Shown here one piece after another: positions 24,291 through 32,127 of a stretch of 64,000 nucleotides of DNA. The notes below the pieces were generated by a model. That model searched no databases, was not told where the DNA came from, and saw only the letters and a program-made list of their open reading frames with translations. Each line of letters starts with the position of its first letter. The stretch's first letter is position 1. The DNA comes from Roseicitreum antarcticum (lineage in GTDB: Bacteria; Pseudomonadota; Alphaproteobacteria; Rhodobacterales; Rhodobacteraceae): the NCBI RefSeq assembly GCF_014681765.1, contig NZ_CP061498.1, positions 3,361,501 through 3,425,500 on the forward strand, read 5' to 3'. Both the position numbers and the translations under genes were made by a program.

Positions 24291-24439
24291 CAGGGTGCTG
24301 AAAAACTCCGAGTGCCGCCGTTTCGACGCGAGAGCGCGTCAATTTTAAGGCACTCACGTCGATCTGGTGAAAAGGCGGCGCACCGGGGCCTGACGAGCGA
24401 GGCGAGAGGCGCGCTCCTCAGACCTTTTTCAGCCCCCTG
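24291..24439. mobile_element. 149-bp IS-like remnant or miniature element with 15-bp inverted ends
   Basis: The left end CAGGGTGCTGAAAAA (24291-24305) and the right end TTTTTCAGCCCCCTG (24425-24439) are inverted repeats with 14 of 15 matches. The end sequence GGGTGCTGAAAAA resembles termini of common transposons of the IS5/IS1182 kind. TTAG occurs just left (two bases away) and exactly at the right border, a possible target duplication. The interior has no transposase. The right border abuts the stop codon of the neighbouring minus-strand gene. Confidence 0.6.
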
Positions 24440-26464
24440 TTAGGTTTTACTTGCATCCTCAGCATCGACATTTGCCGAAGTTGCCTCTGGAGCAGCATCA
24501 TCTGCGATACCATCCAAGTACTTTGCATAGGTCTTCTTTAGGTATTTAAGCGCAGCGTCGTCGTCGACATTAGACTTCAGCTTGTCCTGAACGAAGCGCA
24601 TCCGGAACTTTGCGTCAGACAAGACCTCTGACCACGCCTTCACCCAAATCTCAATCGGTCCGTCCTTGTACACGCGCCCCGGTGGGCTGCCTTCCTGTCT
24701 CGCACGCCGACGGGCGTGCTCGTCAATATCGTTCGACACAGCCCAGAACACCCAACGGGTGTCCAAGTCGCGGAATCGCTCGTCGTTTGCGATCGCGAAG
24801 GCGTAGCTCTCCACTTGTGTGAGTTCCTTGGGCCCGATCACGACAGAGGGTCGCTTCAACTCGACCACGAGATGCTCGCGCTCATCAGGGCGATTCCTCG
24901 GAACGGAACGCGAGAGCATGAGGTCGACTACGCCAACGCTCCCGTCGATCCTCTTAACCGGCGCGTCTATGATCGTTTCGTCGCCGATAATAGATCGATG
25001 CTTACGTAGAACCTCGGTAAGACCCTTGTCGTCCACCGTTAGACTGAACTCCTCACCGAAAATCCAAGTGTTGCCTTCGGCTATCATCCGATGCAACTGA
25101 CTGCGCTCCTTGAGCAGACCGCGAGTCTCGGGAGCGTAGAGCAACTGCTCGATGCCAGATAGGAAGCTGAGGCGGTCAGCTACCATCTTGGACGCGCTGA
25201 TGACATTGGCCAAGTCCGCTTCCTCGAGCAGTTTGGCGAACTCGTTCATCGTCTTCTGGGGCAGGTCCAAGACCTGCGTCAGGATCGTCTGAAGCTCGTC
25301 TGGGCCGCGCTCTATGGCCTGCCGGAGCATCCGCATCTGAAAGGTACGGCCTTTGGCGCTCTGCTGGGAGAAGTCGGAAAGGTGCTTGTTTACCGTGATC
25401 GCTAGGATGTCGAAAACCTGCCGCTCGGCGGTCTCAACCTTCGTGGTCGGCTCTGCCTCGTAGGGGTAAGATCGCTCCTCCTTCCAACGCTCGATCTCCG
25501 ACCGTGCCTCAGCAGCGCTCGCCTCCTTGAAGTGGACCTGGATTGCCTCGGAGGCCTGATCGACCGCGTCGGCCATGGCAGGGTCCATTTCGGCAAGGTC
25601 GATCGCGCCGCGCTCCTGCAATAGGTCCACGTAGGCGGACTTGAGGTAAGCAGAGAATACGTAGCCCTTTGTGTGGAATTTCGGTGCAATCCTCGCGAAG
25701 GGGAAGCCGTCCTTCCCGCAAAGAAAGATCGAACGCTCTGGCGCCGAGTTCCACTGGATGACCTCGAGGACCACCGGATGCGTCCCTCCGTCCGCCTCAA
25801 TCGGGTCAAGAGAGATGGTCCTCGACGAGGCGATGTTCGCCTCCGGGTCCAAACGCTCGCCGTCGAAGAGGATTTCTGCGTCCTGGTAGTTCTTGAGGTA
25901 GATGGCGAATACGGACGAGAGGTCAGGGACCGCACGCTCGGTCTCGAGCGACTTGAACTGCTTCTCCAGTTCCGAGATCGTGACCTCCACGCCCGTGCCC
26001 AGAACAGGTTCTGCGGGCTCCGGCGCAGATATTTCCACGTCTACCAGCGCGTCTTTTACGAGGGTCATCTTAAAGCCCATCAAGTTGCCCGCTTCGTCCC
26101 TGTATCGAACGATCCAGTCAGCGACCCGTCCGAGAGCGAGGGCCTTGAGCCTTCCTTTGCCCTCCTTGCCGTGCAGGACGCGGGACCTATGCCTAGAATT
26201 CGCGCCGTGACGCTTCCATGAGCCGCCCACCTTGCCGAAGAGCGCCCTCGCCTCCTCGTAAGTGAACCCGTGCCCGTTGTCCCTGACGGAAATCGAGTGC
26301 ATCCCGAGCTCGCCGTGGTCCACGTCTATGTCCACTCGACTGGCGTCCGCGTCGAGGGAGTTCCAGACGAGCTCGCACACCGCCTGTACCGGAGAGGCGT
26401 TCGCCAGCTTCCTTAGGTGGTCGTGCTCAACCTCTACCCTGAAGCTCCCGTCTGCCATTGCCAT
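24440..26464 (-). CDS. GHKL (Hsp90/MutL/MORC-like) ATPase fused to a Shedu-like PD-(D/E)XK nuclease
   Basis: About 674 residues. An N-terminal GHKL ATPase has the N box ELVWNSLDADAS (about 31-42), DNGHGF (62-67) and the ATP lid GKEGKGR (99-105). A transducer-like region follows to about 240, then a helical middle. The C-terminus (about 450-560) carries QLHRMIAEGNTWIFGEEF, VVDLMLS with Asp514, HLVVELKRPS with Glu535/Lys537, and LTQVESYA. This is the layout of PD-(D/E)XK nucleases of the Shedu (DUF4263) type. ATG 26464 is the chosen start; ATG 26458 and TTG 26479 are alternatives. It lies 75 bases after darG on the same strand, possibly one operon. A defence nuclease is inferred. Confidence 0.75.
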   Translation of the reverse strand: MAMADGSFRVEVEHDHLRKLANASPVQAVCELVWNSLDADASRVDIDVDHGELGMHSISVRDNGHGFTYEEARALFGKVGGSWKRHGANSRHRSRVLHGKEGKGRLKALALGRVADWIVRYRDEAGNLMGFKMTLVKDALVDVEISAPEPAEPVLGTGVEVTISELEKQFKSLETERAVPDLSSVFAIYLKNYQDAEILFDGERLDPEANIASSRTISLDPIEADGGTHPVVLEVIQWNSAPERSIFLCGKDGFPFARIAPKFHTKGYVFSAYLKSAYVDLLQERGAIDLAEMDPAMADAVDQASEAIQVHFKEASAAEARSEIERWKEERSYPYEAEPTTKVETAERQVFDILAITVNKHLSDFSQQSAKGRTFQMRMLRQAIERGPDELQTILTQVLDLPQKTMNEFAKLLEEADLANVISASKMVADRLSFLSGIEQLLYAPETRGLLKERSQLHRMIAEGNTWIFGEEFSLTVDDKGLTEVLRKHRSIIGDETIIDAPVKRIDGSVGVVDLMLSRSVPRNRPDEREHLVVELKRPSVVIGPKELTQVESYAFAIANDERFRDLDTRWVFWAVSNDIDEHARRRARQEGSPPGRVYKDGPIEIWVKAWSEVLSDAKFRMRFVQDKLKSNVDDDAALKYLKKTYAKYLDGIADDAAPEATSANVDAEDASKT

Positions 26465-26539
26465 ACGACCAATTCCCAATTTAATTACACCAAGCCTCTA
26501 CCCCGCGCGGTCCACTTTCCGCCGAGCAGTCAAAGATTA

Positions 26540-27619
26540 TCAGGCAGGTAGCCTGTTCGATGTCTGAAGTTGGCCCAAGGCGATGGCGACCAATCGGCGA
26601 TCAAAGATCTTCAATTTGCGCTGTCCAGCGGCTTCCCCACCAGCCCAGCTCTTAAGACCTTCCATCACTCCCTCAACAGTCGGTTCGATATCGTCGTACT
26701 GCATCATCCAGTCGACAGTCGCCAGAAGTTCCATGCCGAGAGGCGACTCGAAGCCATCGATGGTTGCCGAAGCCCATTCCAGTACGCTTGAGAACTGCTT
26801 CCCTTCACCCGAGTTCAGATAGGCTTGCACTCGATCATATTTGGCGTCGTTGAAGCAAATGAGGTCCAAGGGATCGGCATCAGCTAGGCGTCTGTCGCAC
26901 CGGAGATAACTGCCGTCGAGGCTATCGAGCAGTTTTGTCAGGTTATGCGAGTAAGGTCCGTACTTGTTGGCTTGGAACCTGAACTTGAGCGCATCCGACC
27001 CTCCGAACCGGGTCATGCCGCGCTCGAGGAACCAACCCAGCTTCTGGACCTCAAGAATTGAGCACTCGATCCCAAGGAGTGAGTACCGACGCACCATCTC
27101 AGCCACCAGTGCGCGTGCCGGGGTGAGCTTCTCAACACCGGTGCGCTTGGCGACATTCTGATACTTGGAAGTTGGCTCGTAGACGCTGACATTGACCCAA
27201 TCAAGTTCCGCCAAGGCCGACTCAATTAGTGGACGCACATCGCTCCAGTCGAGGCCGCCATTCCCGCAGCCGAGTGGAGGAATTGCAATTGAATGAATTT
27301 CCTTCTCTCGAAGTACTCGGACAAGATCCTTCAATCCATCCTCGACCCATTCGATCTTGGTTTTGACTCGCCAATGGGTCTTAGTCGGGAAATTGATGAT
27401 CCAGCGCGGCCCGAAGAGTTCCTTGTTTTCGGTAACGAACATTTTGCCAATACGCACTTCGCCCGCATCGCAGGCACGGGCGTAGGCTTCGAAGTTTCTT
27501 GGGAATTGTTCCTTGAACATCAGGGCAATTCCTTTGCCCATTATTCCTACCGTGTTCACAGTGTTCACCACCGCATCGACGTCAGCTTCAAGAAGATTGC
27601 CCTGCATGTAAGTTACCAT
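26540..27619 (-). CDS. darG: DarG antitoxin: macrodomain DNA ADP-ribosylglycohydrolase plus toxin-binding domain
   Basis: About 359 residues. The macrodomain (1-155) shows MQGNLLEADVDAVVNTVNTVG, GIALMFKEQFP and IAIPPLGCGNGGLDW, the ADP-ribose-binding loops. The enzyme removes ADP-ribose from thymidine in DNA, reversing the DarT mark. The C-terminal part (about 170-350; LVAEMVRRYSLLGIE ... FQANKYGPYS) matches the second DarG domain, which binds and inhibits DarT. The start ATG 27619 overlaps the darT stop (ATGA), so toxin and antitoxin are translationally coupled, toxin first. An upstream in-frame TTG (27631) is less likely. Confidence 0.93.
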   Translation of the reverse strand: MVTYMQGNLLEADVDAVVNTVNTVGIMGKGIALMFKEQFPRNFEAYARACDAGEVRIGKMFVTENKELFGPRWIINFPTKTHWRVKTKIEWVEDGLKDLVRVLREKEIHSIAIPPLGCGNGGLDWSDVRPLIESALAELDWVNVSVYEPTSKYQNVAKRTGVEKLTPARALVAEMVRRYSLLGIECSILEVQKLGWFLERGMTRFGGSDALKFRFQANKYGPYSHNLTKLLDSLDGSYLRCDRRLADADPLDLICFNDAKYDRVQAYLNSGEGKQFSSVLEWASATIDGFESPLGMELLATVDWMMQYDDIEPTVEGVMEGLKSWAGGEAAGQRKLKIFDRRLVAIALGQLQTSNRLPA

Positions 27620-28260
27620 CAGAAATACCAACCCGGTCGCGCCACGATCTTGAGATCGTGACCAACCTCCTCCCGTTGCCGTTCGAGTGTTCCTTTTTCG
27701 TTCTCACCCAAGCACACTATGCCTGCTAGGTGCTCAACTGGCAAGTGCCTGTGTACAAGCGCCTCTGCCTGGTAGCGGTCCGTCTTCTCGGGGTCATCGA
27801 CGTCGCGTGTGAAGTCCCTACGTTGCAGGATGCCCCAGTCGATCTTGTCAAGGTCGTCTAACGAGGTGAAGAACTGCGCAGTCTGGAGGTACGCATGACG
27901 ATCCGAGAACACGGTTGCCACGCTTCGATCCGCGAGCCCACGAAGTGACGACGCCATGATAACGATCTCCCTGTTCGGAAACTGACGAATTCCTCCGTAA
28001 CCAGTCTTGATGTTGTACATCATCATTGAGAATGGCGTTAAGTAGAACGGGATATAATCCGACAACGTCCCACCAGGCGGTACAGGAACGTTTCGAGCTG
28101 TCCGGCGCTGGATCAATTCGAGGTTTCCAATTCGCACAAAATGGGGATCCTGCACACCGGAGTTCTTGCAATGAAGCCCATGCCTGAGGATCCACGGCAC
28201 ATTGTTGATGTGCGTGATCCTGAAGATCAGAGCTTTTTCGGCGGTCAAGTTGTTTGCCAT
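27619..28260 (-). CDS. darT: DarT toxin: DNA ADP-ribosyltransferase
   Basis: A 213-residue PARP-like enzyme that attaches ADP-ribose from NAD+ to thymidine in single-stranded DNA, blocking replication. Family marks are FRITHINNVPWILRHGL (about 13-29), YIPFYLTPFSMMMYNI (69-84, the NAD pocket region) and RYQAEALVHRHLP, with the catalytic Glu at about 166. Length is typical. DarTG systems act as toxin-antitoxin modules and stop phage DNA replication. It is the first gene of the minus-strand run. The promoter candidate lies only about ten bases before the ATG, so the mRNA may have almost no leader. Confidence 0.94.
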   Translation of the reverse strand: MANNLTAEKALIFRITHINNVPWILRHGLHCKNSGVQDPHFVRIGNLELIQRRTARNVPVPPGGTLSDYIPFYLTPFSMMMYNIKTGYGGIRQFPNREIVIMASSLRGLADRSVATVFSDRHAYLQTAQFFTSLDDLDKIDWGILQRRDFTRDVDDPEKTDRYQAEALVHRHLPVEHLAGIVCLGENEKGTLERQREEVGHDLKIVARPGWYF

Positions 28261-28269
28261 GTCTCGATA

Positions 28270-28298
28270 TAGATACAGTTTGGGTCAACTTCCCTCAA
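28270..28298 (-). promoter_or_regulatory. Candidate sigma-70-type promoter of the darTG run
   Basis: On the minus strand TTGAGG (28298-28293) and TATCTA (28275-28270) are separated by 17 bases. The -10 box lies 9 bases from the darT ATG, so transcription would start at or next to the start codon. Match is moderate. Confidence 0.35.
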
Positions 28299-28678
28299 GA
28301 TGCTGTATAGCCGCCAGCGCCGAATGTTCGCTCCTGCCAATGGCGCTGAACCTTTTCGCACCCGCAGCGAAAGTCTGTTTTCCGCCCACAATGTTTCGTT
28401 GTCGCGCAGGTTAGCAATCTGTGAGCAGTGGATGTGGGGGGGGGCTGGTGGTAGCGCAGCGCGCCGTTCCAACACGATACTGTCGCAAGCTACGAAGTCA
28501 CACTTGCACCAGCCTGAGAACATCGCCCGGCTGACCTGTGGCATCAATAAAAGGTGACGCAAACTTGCTTTACCCCTGGTCTGCCGAACCAACCGTAGTT
28601 TCACGCGGATCGGTTATAGTCGCTGTGGCGTTGGACCGACAATGCGAACAGTTCGTTTACATTGGAGATGTCAGCGGC
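28299..28678. other. Intergenic stretch without a convincing gene
   Basis: About 380 bases upstream of darT. It contains a run of nine G (28436-28444) and several short open frames. A 119-codon minus-strand frame (28604-28245) overlaps the darT start region and has no recognised domain. I see no RNA gene or repeat. Confidence 0.5.
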
Positions 28679-28909
28679 TCAATCGCCACTGGTTGGGATT
28701 CTCCCGTAGCTGCCCCGATAAGGTACGTGCTCCGACGCGCTCGCCCACGCCCGTGTGATACTGCCCGGTCGGCCTTTCCGCCCGCAACCAGAACAGCGCA
28801 GACGGTCGAAGTCCATGAACGTGGCCGGATCCGCGCCGAGTGCCTCAGCGTTGAGCGTGGCGCGGTGGCCGCAGTCGCACTCTATGCGTATGGTAAAAAT
28901 GCCCTGCAT
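28679..28909 (-). CDS. Small zinc-ribbon-like protein, possibly a remnant
   Basis: A 76-residue frame opening MQGIFTIRIECDCGHRATL. About 20 residues later it has LRCSGCGRKGRP, so two CxC/CxxC pairs could bind one zinc ion. This arrangement resembles short zinc-ribbon proteins of unknown function in Rhodobacteraceae. The start lacks a clear ribosome site, and nothing in the vicinity suggests a role. It could be a short gene or what is left of a longer one. Orientation matches darTG, but 400 bases separate them. Confidence 0.45.
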   Translation of the reverse strand: MQGIFTIRIECDCGHRATLNAEALGADPATFMDFDRLRCSGCGRKGRPGSITRAWASASEHVPYRGSYGRIPTSGD

Positions 28910-29366
28910 CGGGCTGATGTGGTGACCAAAAGATCCGTTTCAATATTCACTTTTTGTTCTTTATATGTCCACTATATAATTTCAACGCATCCTGTTGATT
29001 TCAAACGGTGCTAACGCTGATTTTAAGTCCGGTCTGTCTACCATTCCAGCAAGCGGCCACTTCCCCTGTTTTCAGCACGTCGGGCCGGGACAGGCAAGGG
29101 CGAATCTGGCCGGGCGCGGGCCAGCGGGCAACAATCCCCCGCCCGCCTGCGGTGTGGGCGGGCGGGGGGGGGGGGAGTGACGTTTCACGCAGCAGCGCGC
29201 GTTTGACGCGAGGTAACCGTCGTTCACGCCCCTCGCAGCCGCGCGGCTATGCTTGACAGTCTGACTTTTTGGTCAAATGCTGTTCACAGGTCCGGCGGCA
29301 TCGCTTCCGGTCACAAATTCGCAGGCGGCAAACGTCTGGATGAAGATAACCAACCGGGAGTGTAAC
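28910..29366. other. Intergenic stretch with a strong GC hairpin, a 12-G run and importer promoter region
   Basis: No convincing gene. CCCCCGCCCGCC (29136-29147) pairs perfectly with GGGCGGGCGGGGG (29156-29168) around TGCGGTGT, with no T-run after it. It merges into an uninterrupted run of 12 G (29164-29175). An AT-rich patch at 28930-29000 marks the end of the accessory island. The right part carries the promoter candidate of the importer operon. Confidence 0.6.
29253..29281 (+). promoter_or_regulatory. Candidate promoter with overlapping operator-like palindrome for the importer
   Basis: TTGACA (29253-29258) is a perfect -35 box, with a weak AATGCT 17 bases further on. The same segment is an inverted repeat TTGAC-N14-GTCAA and contains TGACTTTTTGGTCA. 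A repressor of TetR or GntR type could bind here, which is inference. Confidence 0.4.
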
Positions 29367-30965
29367 ATGATCTATTCACCAAAATTCGGTGCGACGCGAA
29401 CCGCGCTGCTGGCGACCGTCGCGGGCGCCGCCATGACGCTGGGCGCGACGGGCGCGGATGCCGAAACCCTGCGCTGGGCGCGGGTTGCCGATGCGCTGAC
29501 GCTGGACCCGCACAGCCAGAACGAGGGGCCGACCTCGGCCGTCCTGCACCACATCTATGAGACGCTGGTGCGCCGCGATACCGACGGCTCGCTGCAGCCG
29601 CGCCTTGCCACCGAATGGATGATCCACGCGGATGATCCCTCGATCTGGGTGCTGAAACTGCGCGAAGGCGTGACCTTCCACGATGGCAGCCCCTTCACCG
29701 CCGAAGATGTGGTGTTTTCGTTCAACCGGGTGAAGCACCCCAGCTCGGGCTTCCAGGCGCTGCACACCGCCGTCGTCTCGGCCGAGGCGATCGACGATTA
29801 CACCGTCCACGTCCAGATGACCGGGCCGTCGCCGCTCTATTCGCAGAACCTGACGAACTTCTTCATCATGGACAGCGGCTGGGCCGAAGACAACGCGGTG
29901 CAGGACCCCCAGAACTTTGCCGCCGGTGAGGAAAACTACGCCGTGCGCAACGCCAACGGCACCGGTCCCTACCGCCTGGTCAGCCGCGACCCCGAAGTCC
30001 GCACCGTGATGGAAGCCTATGAAGGCCACTGGGCAGAGGCGCCCGCAGTGACCGAGATCATCTATACCCCCATCGCCGAGGCCGCGACCCGTGTGGCCGC
30101 GCTGCTGTCGGGCGAAGTGGATGTGGTGCAAGATGTGCCGGTGCAAGATATCGCGCGGCTGGAACAGACCGATGGCGTCACCGTCACCACCGGGCCGGAA
30201 AACCGGAACATCTTCTTCGCCTACGACATGACCTCCGAGACGCTGGACACCGCCAATGTCGAAGATAACCCCTTCGCCAAGCCCGAAGTACGCGAAGCCA
30301 TGGCGCTTGCCATCGACCGTGACGCGATCCGCCAGGTGGTGATGCGCGGGCAGTCGCAGCCTTCGGCCGCGCCCCTGCCGCCCTTCGTCAACGGCTGGAC
30401 CGCTGAGATGGACGCCTATGGCCAGCCCGATTATGAGCGTGCCGCCGAACTGGTGGCCGAAGCTGGGTATCCCGAGGGCTTCAGCGTCGATCTGCACTGC
30501 CCCAATGACCGCTACCTGAACGATGAGGCGATCTGCCAGGCACTGACCGGCATGTTGGGCCGGATCGGCATCGACATCAACCTGGTGTCGCAGACCCGGT
30601 CGCTGCACTTCCCGCTGATCGAGAATTGGGAAACCGATTTCTATATGCTGGGCTGGGGCGTGCCGACCTTTGACAGCGCCTATGTCTTCAACTTCCTCGT
30701 GCATGGCCGTACCGACGGCTACGGGTCCTACAACGGCTCGCGCTATGACAACCCCGAGGTGAACGCGAAAATCGAGGCCCTGGGCACCATGACCGACCTG
30801 GAAGCCCGCGATGCGCTGATCGCCGAAATCTGGGATGAGGTGATGGCCGACCGCGTGTTCCTGAACGTGCACAACCAGGTGCTGGCTTATGCCATGCGCG
30901 ACGGGATCAACCTGCCGGTTCACCCCGAGAACCAACCCAGCATGGCTGACGTCACCTACGAGTGA
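29367..30965 (+). CDS. Periplasmic binding protein of a dipeptide/oligopeptide ABC importer (SBP family 5)
   Basis: A 532-residue secreted protein. The Sec signal runs to about residue 33 (LLATVAGAAMTLGATGADA). SBP_bac_5 hallmarks follow: LRWARVADALTLDPHSQNEG, LREGVTFHDGSPFTAEDVVFSFNR (about 100-123) and the NGTGPYRL motif. No lipobox, so the protein is free in the periplasm. ATG 29367 was chosen because the signal follows directly; upstream in-frame starts add non-signal residues. A strong terminator follows, so this gene is probably expressed well above the permease genes. Peptides are the likely substrate; other family members bind glutathione, opines or nickel. Confidence 0.9.
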   Translation: MIYSPKFGATRTALLATVAGAAMTLGATGADAETLRWARVADALTLDPHSQNEGPTSAVLHHIYETLVRRDTDGSLQPRLATEWMIHADDPSIWVLKLREGVTFHDGSPFTAEDVVFSFNRVKHPSSGFQALHTAVVSAEAIDDYTVHVQMTGPSPLYSQNLTNFFIMDSGWAEDNAVQDPQNFAAGEENYAVRNANGTGPYRLVSRDPEVRTVMEAYEGHWAEAPAVTEIIYTPIAEAATRVAALLSGEVDVVQDVPVQDIARLEQTDGVTVTTGPENRNIFFAYDMTSETLDTANVEDNPFAKPEVREAMALAIDRDAIRQVVMRGQSQPSAAPLPPFVNGWTAEMDAYGQPDYERAAELVAEAGYPEGFSVDLHCPNDRYLNDEAICQALTGMLGRIGIDINLVSQTRSLHFPLIENWETDFYMLGWGVPTFDSAYVFNFLVHGRTDGYGSYNGSRYDNPEVNAKIEALGTMTDLEARDALIAEIWDEVMADRVFLNVHNQVLAYAMRDGINLPVHPENQPSMADVTYE

Positions 30966-30982
30966 CGCCGCCGATCGCTTCA

Positions 30983-31020
30983 GCCCTCCGCCGCAGTTCT
31001 GCGGCGGAGGGCTTTTGCTT
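30983..31020 (+). terminator. Strong intrinsic terminator after the binding-protein gene
   Basis: GCCCTCCGCCGCA (30983-30995) and TGCGGCGGAGGGC (31000-31012) form a perfect 13-bp stem around GTTC, followed by TTTTGCTT. Because the permease and ATPase genes follow in the same direction, it probably acts as a partial terminator that sets their lower level. Confidence 0.85.
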
Positions 31021-31143
31021 ATAGTGTGCTCTGGCTGAACTGCGTTCTGGCCGCCGCTATACTTTTTCGATTTGTCGCCGGTTGCCAAAGGTGTGACGGG
31101 CTTTAGCTGCGCCCAGGTGCGCTGCCAGAAAAGGGCTGATCGG

Positions 31144-32127
31144 ATGCTCGCCTATATCCTCCGACGCGTGTTGCAGTCGTTCATCGTGATGATCGTCGTG
31201 GCCTTCGTGTCCTTCTCACTCTTCCGCTTTGTCGGTGACCCCATCAACTCCATGGTGGGGCAGGAAACCTCGATCGCCGACCGCGATGCGTTGCGCACGC
31301 AATTGGGGCTGAACGATCCGTTCCTGCTGCAATTCGCCCGCTTCGTGGGCAATGCCATCCAAGGCGATTTCGGGATTTCCTACCGCCTGCAACAGCCGGT
31401 GATGGAACTGATCTTGTCGCGCCTGCCTGCCACGCTGGAACTCGCGCTGGTGTCGGGCATCGCGGCCTTTGTCTTTGGCGTGGGCTTCGGGGTCTATACC
31501 GCGCTGAACCGGCGGGGTTGGCTGTCGAACACCATCATGTCGGTATCACTGATCGGGGTCAGTCTGCCGACCTTCCTGATCGGTGTGCTGCTGATCTGGG
31601 TTTTCGCGGTCGAACTGCAATGGCTGCCCAGTTTCGGCCGTGGCGACGTGGTCCAGATCGGCAGTTGGCGCACCGGCTTTCTGACGGAATCGGGGCGCAT
31701 GTCGCTGGTACTGCCCGCGATCACGCTGGGCCTTTACCAGATGACGTTGATCATGCGGCTGGTCCGGGCCGAGATGCTGGAGGTGCTGCGCGCCGATTAC
31801 ATCAAATTCGCCCGCGCGCGCGGCTTGTCGAAGCGCGCGGTGAATTTTGGCCATGCGCTGAAGAACACCATGGTGCCGGTCATCACAATCACCGGGTTGC
31901 AACTGGGCAGCATCATCGCCTTCGCCATCATCACCGAAACGGTGTTCCAGTGGCCGGGCGTGGGCGCGTTGTTCATCAACTCGGTCCAGTTCGTCGATGT
32001 GCCCGTCATGGCCGCCTATCTGATGCTGATCGCGCTGATTTTCGTGGTGATCAACCTGATCGTTGATCTGTTGTATTATGTTGTCGATCCGCGCCTGCGC
32101 GTTGATCGCGGGGGGGCGGGGCATTGA
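31144..32127 (+). CDS. ABC importer permease 1 (DppB type)
   Basis: A 327-residue inner-membrane protein. It opens MLAYILRRVLQSFIVMIVVAFVSF, the typical first helix of DppB-like permeases. About six membrane helices follow, and the EAA loop contacting the ATPase is near residue 220 (YIKFARARGLSKRAVNFGHALKN). A large periplasmic loop after the first helix (SMVGQETSIADRDALRTQLG) is also typical. Start ATG 31144 lies 178 bases after the binding-protein gene and beyond its terminator. The stop overlaps a TTG start for permease 2. Confidence 0.92.
   Translation: MLAYILRRVLQSFIVMIVVAFVSFSLFRFVGDPINSMVGQETSIADRDALRTQLGLNDPFLLQFARFVGNAIQGDFGISYRLQQPVMELILSRLPATLELALVSGIAAFVFGVGFGVYTALNRRGWLSNTIMSVSLIGVSLPTFLIGVLLIWVFAVELQWLPSFGRGDVVQIGSWRTGFLTESGRMSLVLPAITLGLYQMTLIMRLVRAEMLEVLRADYIKFARARGLSKRAVNFGHALKNTMVPVITITGLQLGSIIAFAIITETVFQWPGVGALFINSVQFVDVPVMAAYLMLIALIFVVINLIVDLLYYVVDPRLRVDRGGAGH

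Noticed and set aside
23837-24357. Several short minus-strand frames after the hydrolase gene
   Set aside because: They cross the strong terminator and the inverted-repeat element and contain no recognisable motif.
28245-28604. Minus-strand frame of 119 codons before darT
   Set aside because: Overlaps the darT start in another frame, shows no known domain and no ribosome site. Kept only as part of an intergenic entry.
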